This document shows positions 9,050 through 18,025 of a stretch of 64,000 nt of DNA, in pieces. The stretch's first letter is position 1. Every line of letters begins with the position of its first letter. The position numbers and the translations under genes are program-made. Source of the DNA: Vreelandella neptunia (GTDB taxonomy: Bacteria > Pseudomonadota > Gammaproteobacteria > Pseudomonadales > Halomonadaceae); assembly GCF_022489065.1 (NCBI RefSeq), contig NZ_JAKVTW010000017.1, forward strand, positions 1 to 64,000. Direction: 5' to 3'. The notes under the pieces are model-generated. The model did not search any database. It had not been told where the DNA came from and saw nothing but the letters and a program-made list of their open reading frames with translations.

Positions 9050-10363
9050 ATGGCTCAATCGGATGTTTCACAAACTCGCCTATATGAATGGCTAACAGGT
9101 GATGAAGATAGCCGCATGTGTGATGACATTCCTGAGAGCGCATGCAACGAACAGCCACGCAATTTTTTTCTACACCTTTGGGCTGCTTTAGGTAATAAGC
9201 TGGCTGATGAGCTGTCTAGCGCGCGTTTAGTGCTACCTTGGCTGATGGGTATTATTGGCGCCCCAGTATGGATGGTAGGCCTATTGGTCCCCATTCGAGA
9301 GTCAGGCTCGCTGCTACCGCAATTTTTTGTAGCAGGGTTTATCCGATTGAAGCCAAAGCGGAAATGGGTATGGGTAGCCGGAGCACTCATCCAAGCGCTC
9401 GCCGCGTTACTGCTTAGCGTATGTGCACTATTCACTACCGGCACTATCGGCGGCACGCTAGTGCTTACTGCGCTTGTCCTACTATCGTTAGCACGAGGCT
9501 TATCCTCCATTGCTACCAAAGACGTGCTCGGCAAAACCATCGCCAAGCGCCGTCGTGGCACATTAATGGGTTGGAGTGGCAGCATAGCCGGCGCCGCCAC
9601 TCTGATAGCCGGGGCCGTTTTAATGCTGCTTGATGAGCAACCCGGCAGTTTAGTAGTGGCGATACTGCTTGCAGTCGCCGCAAGCGGTTGGCTAATCAAT
9701 GCGTTAGCCGCTGCTCGTATTGAAGAAGCCCCAGGAGCCATTGAGGGAGGCGAAAATGGCTGGGACAGCATTAAGCTAGGCTTATCACTGCTTAAAGATG
9801 ACCGCACTTTTTTACACTTTAACCTTGCCAGGGCATTACTACTCTCAAGTGCGCTCGCCCTCCCCTATATTGCGCTGCTAGGGCAAAACCAAAGTGGCAC
9901 CAACCTTGGCGGCCTAGGCATATTAATTGTGGTATCTGGCGTCGCCGCGATGGTCGCAAGCCCCGTCTGGGGGAAGCGCGCAGATAACTCGAGTCGTGGT
10001 GTTATGCGTGATGCAGCAATCGGTACGGCTATTTGCTGTCTGCTTGGTGCCAGCCTAGCTTGGTTGCCTGGCGGATGGGCGCATAGCATTTGGCCGTATG
10101 CAGCAGTTTACGCATTATTGGTTGTTGTTCACCATGGCGTACGTCTGGGTCGAAAAACCTACCTCATTGATATGGCAACCCAAGATAATCGTGCCCTTTA
10201 CGTTGCCCTCTCCAATACATTAACGGGCGTATTAATGCTAATAGTAGGTGGCATTATTGGCGCCTTGGCGCAGTGGTTTGGTAGCGCCACATTACTACTG
10301 ATTCTCGCAGCTACAGCGGTGGGGGCAATATTGAGTGCTCAACAACTGCCAGAGGTTGAGTGA
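9050..10363 (+). CDS. MFS-family membrane transporter
   Basis: Protein of 437 aa with about twelve hydrophobic segments after a 45-residue soluble N-terminus. Recognisable MFS features include PWLMGIIGAPVWMVGLLVPIRESGSLLPQ and a loop with KRRRGTLMGWSGSIAG. The substrate cannot be told. It stands alone, divergent from the SelW/EamA pair, with 217 bp before the LOV gene. Confidence 0.8.
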   Translation: MAQSDVSQTRLYEWLTGDEDSRMCDDIPESACNEQPRNFFLHLWAALGNKLADELSSARLVLPWLMGIIGAPVWMVGLLVPIRESGSLLPQFFVAGFIRLKPKRKWVWVAGALIQALAALLLSVCALFTTGTIGGTLVLTALVLLSLARGLSSIATKDVLGKTIAKRRRGTLMGWSGSIAGAATLIAGAVLMLLDEQPGSLVVAILLAVAASGWLINALAAARIEEAPGAIEGGENGWDSIKLGLSLLKDDRTFLHFNLARALLLSSALALPYIALLGQNQSGTNLGGLGILIVVSGVAAMVASPVWGKRADNSSRGVMRDAAIGTAICCLLGASLAWLPGGWAHSIWPYAAVYALLVVVHHGVRLGRKTYLIDMATQDNRALYVALSNTLTGVLMLIVGGIIGALAQWFGSATLLLILAATAVGAILSAQQLPEVE

Positions 10364-10446
10364 AATGGCAGGCGGTTATCGATGGTGCTGCCGACGTTAA
10401 GAGGCTGCTCAAGATTGCAATGCACGACAACGCTCGCCATGATAGA

Positions 10447-10487
10447 GCCGAATAGCAGAGGTATTATTGGAGCTTCTACTATTCGGC
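10447..10487. promoter_or_regulatory. Inverted repeat and -10-like box before the LOV gene
   Basis: A perfect 9-bp inverted repeat, GCCGAATAG (10447-10455) and CTATTCGGC (10479-10487), has a 23-bp spacer. It is followed at once by TATAATAA, which can serve as a -10 box for the LOV gene, whose ATG is about 90 bp further on. The 217-bp gap 10364-10580 holds no gene. The repeat could be an operator or an RNA hairpin ending the MFS transcript; no T-run follows, which favours an operator. Confidence 0.45.
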
Positions 10488-10580
10488 CTATAATAAGTGA
10501 TTTGAAATTCTGTCGTTCCGCAGGCCAAAAAAGCTACTGAGAACGATGGAAAGGACTGGAGCTGCAACAGGAACCCTTAG

Positions 10581-11015
10581 ATGAAACGATCTCCATTGAT
10601 CAGTCCAGAGCTGCTCGAACGCATAGTTGACGCATCGGAAGATGGCATTGTGGTTGCCGAACAGGAAGGGGATGAAAATATCCTCATCTATGTCAACAAA
10701 GGCTTTGAGCGCTTAACGGGCTATAGCGCGGATGAAATTCTGTATCGTGACTGCCGCTTTTTACAGAATGAAGACCGCGACCAGGATGCGCTAGTCGCCA
10801 TTCGCGATGCACTCAAAGATGGCCGCCCTTCTCGCGAAGTGCTGCGCAATTACCGTAAAGACGGCACCATGTTTTGGAATGAGCTATCCATTACACCGGT
10901 CTACGATGAAGCAGACGAATTGATGTATTACATCGGGGTACAAAAAGATGTGACCGAACGTGTGGAAGCGCAGCTTGCGCTTGCGACGTTGCAAAAACAG
11001 CGAGAAAACAGTTAA
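10581..11015 (+). CDS. Short LOV-domain blue-light receptor
   Basis: Protein of 144 aa that is a single PAS/LOV core with short helical N- and C-caps. It has YRDCRFLQNEDRDQ, containing the Cys that forms the flavin adduct in LOV proteins, then LRNYRKDGTMFWNELSITPV (the flavin-contacting Asn residues) and MYYIGVQKDVTERV (the conserved Gln). Overall it matches the short Pseudomonas putida SB1/SB2-LOV type, which have no effector domain and signal through dimer changes. FMN binding is inferred from these residues. The C-cap ALATLQKQRENS is probably a coiled helix. Confidence 0.93.
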   Translation: MKRSPLISPELLERIVDASEDGIVVAEQEGDENILIYVNKGFERLTGYSADEILYRDCRFLQNEDRDQDALVAIRDALKDGRPSREVLRNYRKDGTMFWNELSITPVYDEADELMYYIGVQKDVTERVEAQLALATLQKQRENS

Positions 11016-11201
11016 TCATTAACTTTCTGACTAAAAAAGCTATCAAAGCTTGAACTTCATCCCAACTGGCGTTATACAGCGGCAAGGCGCTTAATTTGCG
11101 CTAGGCGCTTCAATTGCTAACGACACACGCTTCCAGGGCGACTGTGTCAGTGAATGGAGCCGTTGTTACGCCGGTACGCCGGCTGGGTTGGAGGACATCA
11201 C

Positions 11202-11414
11202 ATGAGCCGTGATCCCCTAAGTCGTGAAACTTTTACTACCGAAGCACTCGATTCAGACGAGTTTGAAAGCTTAGATGCCGTAAACGATGACCACTACGGC
11301 AAAAGCAAGCCCAGTAAAGCTGACAGTTTACGCGCGCGACGCCAAGTAGAAGCATGGCTGGAAGAACGCCGTCTTCAGCGTGCCATTGAAGATGACTGGG
11401 AAGAAGAAGAGTAA
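11202..11414 (+). CDS. PA3496-family small acidic protein
   Basis: Soluble 70-aa protein with very charged composition: MSRDPLSRETFTTEALDSDE at the start, a basic middle (SKADSLRARRQVEAWLEERRLQR) and an acidic tail (DDWEEEE). The pattern fits the short PA3496-like proteins of pseudomonads and halomonads, whose function is not established. I chose the ATG at 11202 because GGAGG sits six bases before it; an upstream in-frame ATG at 11154 lacks one. No membrane segment. Confidence 0.7.
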   Translation: MSRDPLSRETFTTEALDSDEFESLDAVNDDHYGKSKPSKADSLRARRQVEAWLEERRLQRAIEDDWEEEE

Positions 11415-11583
11415 GCCTTGAGCAGCTCGGCCTTCTCCGCTAATGAGCAGGCCTGGCTACTCGCGCACTTCAAGTAGCCTAGCCTTTCCTGTTGCAGACC
11501 ACTATCATCTCTCTTTAGCCAGCAACAAGAGCTAGTAATCTTCTGCTGCCTCTTCATTCTTTTCAACAACTTAACGGATCTCC

Positions 11584-13245
11584 ATGGCGCAATACGTTTT
11601 CACCATGAACCGGGTTGGCAAAGTTGTGCCACCCAAAAAGCAAATTCTCAAAGATATTTCGCTATCGTTTTTCCCTGGCGCCAAAATCGGTGTGCTGGGT
11701 CTAAACGGTTCGGGTAAATCCACACTGCTGCGCATTATGGCCGGTGTCGATAAAGAGTTTGAAGGTGAAGCTCGTCCGATGCCTGGCATCAATGTTGGCT
11801 ACCTTCCTCAGGAGCCGCAGCTAGACGACGAGAAAAACGTCCGCGACACGGTCGAAGAAGCGCTAGGGGCGATCAAAGATGCCCAAGAGAAGTTAGATGG
11901 CGTGTATGCGGCCTACGCAGAGCCTGATGCAGACTTTGATGCACTGGCCAGCGAACAAGCCCGGCTTGAAAACATTATCGAAGCTGCTGATGCTCACAAC
12001 CTAGAGCGGAAGCTCGACGTTGCCGCTGAAGCGCTGCGCTTGCCCCCCTGGGATGCCAAAGTGGGCAATCTTTCAGGGGGTGAACGCCGCCGCGTAGCAC
12101 TCTGCCGCTTGCTGCTCTCTAGCCCCGATATGCTATTGCTTGATGAGCCTACCAACCACCTTGATGCAGAATCGGTGGCGTGGCTTGAGCGCTTCCTGCA
12201 CGACTACAACGGTACCGTCGTGGCGATCACCCACGATCGCTACTTCCTGGACAACGTAGCGGGTTGGATTCTTGAGCTTGACCGTGGCCAAGGCATCCCG
12301 TTTGAGGGAAATTACTCCCAGTGGCTGGAGCAGAAAGATCAGCGTCTGAATCAAGAAGCCAAGCAGGAAGCCTCGCGTCAGAAAGCCATCAAGCAAGAGC
12401 TTGAGTGGGTACGCAGTAACGCCAAGGGCCGCCAAGCCAAAAGTAAAGCGCGTCTTAACCGCTTTGAAGAGATGCAGTCTGGCGACTTTCAAAAACGTAA
12501 TGAAACCAATGAAATCTATATTCCGCCGGGGCCACGCCTGGGCGATAATGTCATTGAGTTTCGTGATGTCGCTAAGCGCTTCGACGACAAACTGCTTTAC
12601 CAGAACCTCTCTTTCACCATTCCCCAAGGTGCGATTGTCGGCATTGTCGGTGGTAACGGTGCGGGCAAATCCACCCTGTTCAAACTGATTACCGGTAAAG
12701 AGCAGCCGGATGAAGGCGAAGTTGTCGTCGGTGAAACGGTAGATATCGCTTATGTCGAGCAGTTGCGCGATGGCTTAGATGACAAGCAGAGCGTTTGGGA
12801 AGCTGTTTCAGATGGCCAGGACATGCTCAACATTAATGGCTACGAAGTTTCATCTCGCGCCTATGTGGGTCGTTTTAACTTTAAGGGCAACGACCAGCAG
12901 AAACGCTTATCGGAGCTTTCTGGGGGTGAACGCGGTCGCTTACAGCTTGCCCAGACACTGAAGCAAGGCGCTAACGTTCTGCTGCTCGATGAGCCCTCCA
13001 ACGACCTGGATATCGAAACGCTCCGTGCGTTAGAAGACGCTCTTCTAGCCTTCCCGGGTTGCGCCATGGTGATCTCGCACGATCGCTGGTTCCTAGACCG
13101 TATCGCCACGCATATTATGGCTTTCGAGGGTGACTCTGAAGTGGTCTTGTTTGAGGGCAACTACGCAGAGTACGAAGCAGACCACAAGAAGCGGGTTGGT
13201 AGCGATACGCCTAAGCGGATGAAGTATAAGCGCATTGATGCCTGA
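11584..13245 (+). CDS. ettA: Energy-dependent translational throttle ABC-F ATPase EttA
   Basis: Soluble ABC-F protein of 553 aa that binds the ribosomal E site and gates entry into elongation according to ATP/ADP level. It has two ATPase domains: Walker A GLNGSGKSTL and GGNGAGKSTL, signatures LSGGERRRVAL and LSGGERGRLQL, Walker B LLLDEPTNHLD and LLLDEPSNDLD. Between them lie the P-site-tRNA interaction linker and the arginine/lysine-rich stretch SNAKGRQAKSKARLNRFEEM. Length matches the E. coli protein. The ribosome binding site is weak (GGATCTCC before ATG). A strong terminator follows. Confidence 0.96.
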   Translation: MAQYVFTMNRVGKVVPPKKQILKDISLSFFPGAKIGVLGLNGSGKSTLLRIMAGVDKEFEGEARPMPGINVGYLPQEPQLDDEKNVRDTVEEALGAIKDAQEKLDGVYAAYAEPDADFDALASEQARLENIIEAADAHNLERKLDVAAEALRLPPWDAKVGNLSGGERRRVALCRLLLSSPDMLLLDEPTNHLDAESVAWLERFLHDYNGTVVAITHDRYFLDNVAGWILELDRGQGIPFEGNYSQWLEQKDQRLNQEAKQEASRQKAIKQELEWVRSNAKGRQAKSKARLNRFEEMQSGDFQKRNETNEIYIPPGPRLGDNVIEFRDVAKRFDDKLLYQNLSFTIPQGAIVGIVGGNGAGKSTLFKLITGKEQPDEGEVVVGETVDIAYVEQLRDGLDDKQSVWEAVSDGQDMLNINGYEVSSRAYVGRFNFKGNDQQKRLSELSGGERGRLQLAQTLKQGANVLLLDEPSNDLDIETLRALEDALLAFPGCAMVISHDRWFLDRIATHIMAFEGDSEVVLFEGNYAEYEADHKKRVGSDTPKRMKYKRIDA

Positions 13246-13280
13246 TAATTAGCATCAAGTTGACAGGGAATGTCGACAGC

Positions 13281-13311
13281 AAAAGGCCCCGCAGCATAAC
13301 GGGGCTTTTTT
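13281..13311 (+). terminator. Rho-independent terminator of ettA
   Basis: GCCCC and GGGGC form a stem around a 10-base loop with an A-run before and six T after it, 36 bases past the ettA stop. The A-run also makes it usable for the minus-strand DUF1328 transcript. Confidence 0.88.
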
Positions 13312-13329
13312 CATTTAAATGACCAAAGC

Positions 13330-13488
13330 CTAGCGTCTACGACCGGTAATGAAGGAAACAATAAAAAGAACAACAAACAGTACAAATAAAATCTGCGCGA
13401 TGGTGGAAGCCGCCCCAGCAATACCAGAAAAACCCACCGCCCCTGCAATAATCGCGATAATTAAAAACAGCACTGCATTGCCTAGCAT
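13330..13488 (-). CDS. DUF1328 (UPF0391, YtjA-like) small membrane protein
   Basis: A 52-aa peptide not easily seen as an ORF because of its length. It starts [16 protein letters not shown] and ends FITGRRR, with two hydrophobic helices separated by [14 protein letters not shown]; this is the usual DUF1328 layout and length. AGGAG stands seven bases before the ATG. Function is unknown; E. coli YtjA is small and membrane-bound. It is convergent with ettA. Confidence 0.9.
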   Translation of the reverse strand: MLGNAVLFLIIAIIAGAVGFSGIAGAASTIAQILFVLFVVLFIVSFITGRRR

Positions 13489-13563
13489 CGTATTGCTCCT
13501 ATCCCTGGTAATGGCTTCCCTGAAAGCATCTCCTAATGCGTTATTATGCAGCGTGCATATGTC

Positions 13564-14205
13564 TTAAAGATGATAGACGCTTTTAGTCATCACTTTAGAG
13601 ACCAGACGCATGCCCCACTTCATCGGTGCCGGGAAGCGAACGCCACCCGCTTCTAAAGCAAGCTGAGCGTGGTGGGCTTCATCAATAGCCATCTGGCGCA
13701 GTATAGCGCGTGAGCGGTTGTCGCCGCTGGCCAGCGACTGTAGGTGTGAATCAAGACGCTTGCCGACTTGCTCTTCGGTCGCAGCAACTACTCCTAAACT
13801 AATACGATCGCTGACCGCCCCAGTTGCCGCTCCAATGCTAAAGGAAGCAACATAAAACAGCGGATTTAAGTAGCTTGTTCGGCTCTGTAACTGCTCCAGC
13901 CGCTCATCACACCAGGCTAGATGATCAATTTCTTCAAGTGCAGAGAGTTCCATCTGCTTACGTACATGAGGAAGTTTAGCGGTGACGCTCTGCCCTTGAT
14001 AAAGCGCTTGCGCGCATACTTCGCCGGTATGGTTAACTCGCATTAAACCCGCGGCATGGCGACGCTCATGATCGTCTAGAGCACCATCCACTACCCCATT
14101 GGCGGGACTGGTACGCTGAGCAGAAGCTGCATGCGGCATAAGCGTGCGTAAAACGGTATCCAACTGATGAATGACGCGATCTGAACGACTCTGCTCACGA
14201 TCCAT
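13564..14205 (-). CDS. coq7: 2-polyprenyl-3-methyl-6-methoxy-1,4-benzoquinone monooxygenase (Coq7 type)
   Basis: Di-iron hydroxylase of 213 aa for the last hydroxylation of the ubiquinone ring, replacing the flavin enzyme UbiF. Iron-binding ExxH motifs are visible: [27 protein letters not shown] and [14 protein letters not shown]. It belongs to the membrane-associated ferritin-like family. Normal length. It stands between the HIT gene and DUF1328, on the same strand as the HIT gene with a 38-bp gap. Confidence 0.95.
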   Translation of the reverse strand: MDREQSRSDRVIHQLDTVLRTLMPHAASAQRTSPANGVVDGALDDHERRHAAGLMRVNHTGEVCAQALYQGQSVTAKLPHVRKQMELSALEEIDHLAWCDERLEQLQSRTSYLNPLFYVASFSIGAATGAVSDRISLGVVAATEEQVGKRLDSHLQSLASGDNRSRAILRQMAIDEAHHAQLALEAGGVRFPAPMKWGMRLVSKVMTKSVYHL

Positions 14206-14243
14206 GGCAACACCCCGTTGTTTTCAATTGCGGCCTACTTAAC

Positions 14244-14585
14244 TCAACCAGCAGGCCATGTGAATACGCGCCCACCCATTAAGTGCATATGGATGTGATA
14301 GACCGTTTGGCCGCCCATTTCGTTGCAATTCATCACCACGCGATAGCCATCTTCGGCAAAGCCCTGCTCACGAGCAAGCTTCGCGGCAGTGAACTGAAGA
14401 CGCCCAACGGTGGCAAGGTCAGCTTCATCAATATCATTAAGTGTGGCGATATGCTTTTTAGGAATAATCAGCTGGTGAGTAGGCGCCTGAGGCCCAATAT
14501 CATTAAATGCCAACACATGGTCATCTTCGTACACAATATCGGCAGGGATCTCACGCTTTATGATTTTGCAAAACAGACAATCCAT
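14244..14585 (-). CDS. hinT: HIT-family purine nucleotide phosphoramidase-like protein
   Basis: Soluble 113-aa nucleotide hydrolase. It begins [20 protein letters not shown], with the two Cys typical of HinT-like proteins, and carries the histidine triad H97-I-H99-M-H101. The in-frame ORF reaches further up to 14651 ([10 protein letters not shown]...), but the ATG at 14585 has AAGGAG seven bases before it and matches the family start. It lies 43 bp after prkB on the same strand. Confidence 0.92.
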   Translation of the reverse strand: MDCLFCKIIKREIPADIVYEDDHVLAFNDIGPQAPTHQLIIPKKHIATLNDIDEADLATVGRLQFTAAKLAREQGFAEDGYRVVMNCNEMGGQTVYHIHMHLMGGRVFTWPAG

Positions 14586-14628
14586 ACAGCACTCCTTGAC
14601 GTCTTTCAGCCAATTCTGGCCATTACGA

Positions 14629-15501
14629 TTAACGGAAGCGTCGCTGCGCAAGAAGATGCCTTACCAACGGGGCCAAAATCAGCTCCATTGCTAGCGACAT
14701 TCGCGCCCCAGGCACAACCAGCGTATGCGGCCGAGTCATAAAAGAGTCTTTAATCATCGCCAGTAGCCAAGGAAAATCAACCGTGGAAGGGTCGCGAAAG
14801 CGAATGACCACGAATGACTCAGCGTCGGTAGGAATATCCTGCACCTCAAAGGGGTTTGAGGTGTCGACGGTAGGCACACGCTGAAAATTAATATGCGTGC
14901 GAGAAAACTGCGGCTGAATATAGCGGACATAGTCGTCCATCCGGCCCAAAATAGTGTCAATCACCGCTTCTTGTGAGTAACCGCGCAGTTTGGTGTCGCG
15001 ATCGATTTTTTGAATCCATTCAAGATTCATGGTCGGCGCCACACCCACCAACAGATCCACATGGCGGGCTATGTCATACTCTTCAGTGACAAGGCCCCCA
15101 TGCAACCCCTCGTAAAACAGCAGATCGGTGCCACAAGGCAACGATTGCCACTCGGTGAAAGTTCCCACGCGGTAACCAGCTTCAATTTTCTGTTTATCTT
15201 CAGCATGAATATAGTGCCGAAAAGTACCCGAGCCGTGCTCGCCATACTCACTAAAAAGGCCCTCCAGCCGGTCCAACAAATTAGCTTCAACCGCGAAATG
15301 AGAAAGCTCATCTTTACGCTCGGGTTCTTCACGAAAGATGCGGTGCAAATCATCACGGGTATAGCGATGAAAGGCATCGCCATCGACCACCGCTGCATGC
15401 ACATCTTCGCGCAGAAACATGCGCTCAAAACTGCGTCGAACGGTCGTCGTACCGGCCCCTGAAGAGCCGGTCACCGCAATAATGGGATACTCACGTGACA
15501 T
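14629..15501 (-). CDS. prkB: Phosphoribulokinase (PrkB, class I)
   Basis: Kinase of 290 aa that would phosphorylate ribulose 5-phosphate, with a P-loop at residues 12-20 (GSSGAGTTT) and the family stretches [36 protein letters not shown] and [14 protein letters not shown]. It is the same type as E. coli PrkB, an enzyme in an organism without RuBisCO; no Calvin-cycle gene is nearby, so its role is not carbon fixation on this evidence. ATG at 15501, with GGAG six bases before; it overlaps the thioesterase stop by one base (TGATG order reversed). Confidence 0.9.
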   Translation of the reverse strand: MSREYPIIAVTGSSGAGTTTVRRSFERMFLREDVHAAVVDGDAFHRYTRDDLHRIFREEPERKDELSHFAVEANLLDRLEGLFSEYGEHGSGTFRHYIHAEDKQKIEAGYRVGTFTEWQSLPCGTDLLFYEGLHGGLVTEEYDIARHVDLLVGVAPTMNLEWIQKIDRDTKLRGYSQEAVIDTILGRMDDYVRYIQPQFSRTHINFQRVPTVDTSNPFEVQDIPTDAESFVVIRFRDPSTVDFPWLLAMIKDSFMTRPHTLVVPGARMSLAMELILAPLVRHLLAQRRFR

Positions 15502-15941
15502 CAACCACTCCTCGCGTGGGCAAGCGCTTGTATAACCGGCTGAGGCACATCGACAGGGCGCCCTGTGGCAAGATCAATCAGTAGCTGGTTTACCCGAGCT
15601 GTCGCCACTACTTGCTGGGAGTCAGCGTGGTAAACACGCTGGTAAATAGTCAACGCTTTGCCTTGCGGCTCAGGAACCGCGGTTGCAATCACCAAGGCAT
15701 CGGGCCAGCGCGCTTCATTGTGATACTGCACGGCGAGATCAGCGACTACCGAGGGGTGCCCGTGCATATCCCACTCAGGCAAATCCAGTGCTGCAAAGGC
15801 TTGAATACGCGCCTCATGGAGCAGCGATACGAGCGCATCGTGCCCCAAGTGGCGACCGTAGTTCATATCGGTTACCCGCACACTCAAAGGATGACGATGA
15901 ATGACCGCTTCAGCGGGAAAGTCCAGCTTGACACGTTCCAT
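15501..15941 (-). CDS. Acyl-CoA thioesterase, 4HBT family
   Basis: Hotdog-fold enzyme of 146 aa. It contains HPLSVRVTDMNYGRHLGHDALVSLLHEARIQAF, where the Asp/Tyr/Gly pattern marks the 4-hydroxybenzoyl-CoA thioesterase active site, and a second half rich in short beta strands. Substrate unknown; medium- or long-chain acyl-CoA is likely. It is the first gene of a small group with prkB and hinT. Confidence 0.85.
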   Translation of the reverse strand: MERVKLDFPAEAVIHRHPLSVRVTDMNYGRHLGHDALVSLLHEARIQAFAALDLPEWDMHGHPSVVADLAVQYHNEARWPDALVIATAVPEPQGKALTIYQRVYHADSQQVVATARVNQLLIDLATGRPVDVPQPVIQALAHARSG

Positions 15942-16038
15942 GCCTATTTCCTCATCAGTGAATTAGGAAACCTCTGTCAAAAGGGCTATCCGCTCAGTAC
16001 TTACTTAACGCAAAGCTTATTCTCAACGCAAAGCTTAA

Positions 16039-17325
16039 CTACTCTTCTCGGGCAATCGCTCTGAAAGCAATATCGCGCCGACACTCAACGCCTTCCCAGT
16101 GAATGGCGTTAACGCCTTGATACGCCTTCTGCTGCGCTTCTGAAACGCTACTACCCAGGGCTGTCACACATAGAACACGGCCACCTGATGTGGTGATCTC
16201 ACCCTGAGCATTTTCTTCAGTGCCTGCATGAAACACCTTGCAGCCCGTTTGTTCGGCATCAGCCAAGCCATGGATAACATCGCCCTTACGGTAGCTACCT
16301 GGATAACCCCCGGCAGCCAAAACCACGCCCACCGCTGCCCGCGAATCCCACTCACAACTCTTGCCAGCCAACTTGCCTTCAGCACCCGCTAAGCAGAGCT
16401 CAGCTAAATCGGAAGTCAAGCGGAGCATAATGGGCTGTGTTTCAGGATCACCAAAACGGCAGTTATATTCGATCACTTTAGGATTACCCGCCGTGTCGAT
16501 CATCAGGCCTGCGTATAAAAACCCTGAGTAGGCATTACCCTCTGCGGCCATGCCACGAACCGTCGGCAGAATCACCTGCTCCATAATCCGCGCATCAACC
16601 TCAGGCGTTACCACTGGCGCGGGAGAATAAGCCCCCATACCGCCGGTGTTTGGGCCTGTATCACCATCGTAAGCACGTTTGTGGTCTTGACTGGTCGCCA
16701 TCGGCACGACATTCTCGCCGTCCACCATGACAATAAAGCTGGCCTCTTCGCCTTCGAGAAACTCTTCAATAACCACGCGCGCGCCCGCACCGCCAAACGC
16801 ATTAGCTTCTAGCATGTCACGAATAGCCGCCTCAGCTTCAGCTTCGCTAAGCGCTACAATCACGCCCTTGCCCGCCGCCAAGCCATCCGCTTTGATAACA
16901 ATTGGCGCGCCCTTTTTTTGCAGATAGGAAAGCGCAGGGGCTACGTCAGTAAAGGTCTGATAGTCCGCTGAAGGGATATCATGACGTGCTAGAAAATCCT
17001 TAGTGAAAGACTTGGAACCTTCCAGCTGGGCGGCCGCTTGAGTAGGCCCAAAAATAGTTAAGCCAGCGGCTTGAAAGCGATCAACCACGCCTTCTACCAA
17101 GGGAGCTTCTGGCCCTACGACGGTTAGACCAATCTGCTCATCACGGGCAAAGGCGACCAGGCTATCCAAATCAGTCGCGGCAATCGCTACATTGGTTACC
17201 TTAGGTTCATGGGCCGTGCCAGCATTGCCGGGGGCCACAAATACCTGTTCGACTTGGCTAGACTGTGCCAATTTCCATGCCAGGGCATGTTCACGACCAC
17301 CACCGCCTATCATCAAAACCTTCAT
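16039..17325 (-). CDS. purD: Phosphoribosylamine-glycine ligase PurD
   Basis: ATP-grasp enzyme of 428 aa that joins glycine to phosphoribosylamine in the second step of purine synthesis. Family stretches visible: MKVLMIGGGGREHALAWKL, APGNAGTA, KADGLAAGKGVIVA, ATP-grasp FLEGEEAS and YNCRFGDPETQ. The ORF is open up to 17352, but the ATG at 17325 is preceded by AAGGA and matches the family N-terminus. No other purine gene is beside it. Confidence 0.97.
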   Translation of the reverse strand: MKVLMIGGGGREHALAWKLAQSSQVEQVFVAPGNAGTAHEPKVTNVAIAATDLDSLVAFARDEQIGLTVVGPEAPLVEGVVDRFQAAGLTIFGPTQAAAQLEGSKSFTKDFLARHDIPSADYQTFTDVAPALSYLQKKGAPIVIKADGLAAGKGVIVALSEAEAEAAIRDMLEANAFGGAGARVVIEEFLEGEEASFIVMVDGENVVPMATSQDHKRAYDGDTGPNTGGMGAYSPAPVVTPEVDARIMEQVILPTVRGMAAEGNAYSGFLYAGLMIDTAGNPKVIEYNCRFGDPETQPIMLRLTSDLAELCLAGAEGKLAGKSCEWDSRAAVGVVLAAGGYPGSYRKGDVIHGLADAEQTGCKVFHAGTEENAQGEITTSGGRVLCVTALGSSVSEAQQKAYQGVNAIHWEGVECRRDIAFRAIAREE

Positions 17326-17392
17326 GTGCATCCTTCTCAAACGGGAAAGCATTTATCGGCGGCATTATGCCACAGCGCAGCAGCCAGTGGGG

Positions 17393-17890
17393 TCAGGAGG
17401 TAGGTTTGTTATCATTGGGCGACTCTTCTACAGACTGGTTAGCACCCTCTGATTCATCGATTGAACCGGGCTGGTTCAGCGTTTTTTGCCAAAAGCGCAT
17501 ATTCTCTTCCGCTAGCTCACGCATAAATTCCAGCGGCGTGTTACGCATTGCCTGCTTCCATTGGCTCTGCATACGCTTTTGCTGCTCTAACATCAACTGA
17601 GTGCCCTGTTCTAGATAACGTGACAGCGGCAATGGTGATGTCATATCGTAAACGCGAATCAGCTGCGCCAGCAGGTCGTTAGAAAAGACTTCTGCTTCGC
17701 TGTCGGCTTGCTCCTGTTCGATAATGATAGAAAGCAAAATGGTACGCGTCAGGTCTTCCCCGCTTTTAGCATCCTCTACCCGAAACGGTTCTTCCTCAAT
17801 GATTAAACGGCGCAGATCTTCCAACGTGACATAACGACTTTGCTGAGTATCGTACAACCTGCGGTTTGCATATTTACGAATTACGCGCAC
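17393..17890 (-). CDS. phaR: Polyhydroxyalkanoate synthesis repressor PhaR
   Basis: DNA-binding protein of 165 aa that in PHA-storing bacteria represses phasin genes and is released by binding to PHA granules. The N-terminal domain of about 65 residues begins MRVIRKYANRRLYDTQQSRY, the defining motif of the PHB accumulation regulator; a second PHB_acc domain follows (EDLTRTILLSIIIEQEQ). The C-terminus is Glu/Asn-rich. It supports a PHA-accumulating host but no phaC or phaP is in this window. Confidence 0.94.
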   Translation of the reverse strand: MRVIRKYANRRLYDTQQSRYVTLEDLRRLIIEEEPFRVEDAKSGEDLTRTILLSIIIEQEQADSEAEVFSNDLLAQLIRVYDMTSPLPLSRYLEQGTQLMLEQQKRMQSQWKQAMRNTPLEFMRELAEENMRFWQKTLNQPGSIDESEGANQSVEESPNDNKPTS

Positions 17891-18025
17891 AGCGTATCTC
17901 CTTAAACGCGATAGGGGCTTTTGTTCCCGTTACTGGTATTGTGCCTGCACCACGCGCCCATGCAAGCCACCTTGAAAGATTAGATAGCCGCACTGCGCCA
18001 ATTTTGTGACCAATAGACCATCATT

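Noticed and set aside
9055..9807. 250-aa open frame on the minus strand opposite the MFS gene
   Set aside because: Complement of a clear MFS coding region; composition (Ser/Pro/Ala) and lack of motifs show it is not coding.
10364..10580. Possible small RNA in the gap before the LOV gene
   Set aside because: Inverted repeat and a -10-like box can be explained as promoter/operator; nothing shows a separate transcript.
12133..12627. 164-aa open frame on the minus strand within ettA
   Set aside because: Lies fully inside the highly conserved EttA sequence and has no own start signal.
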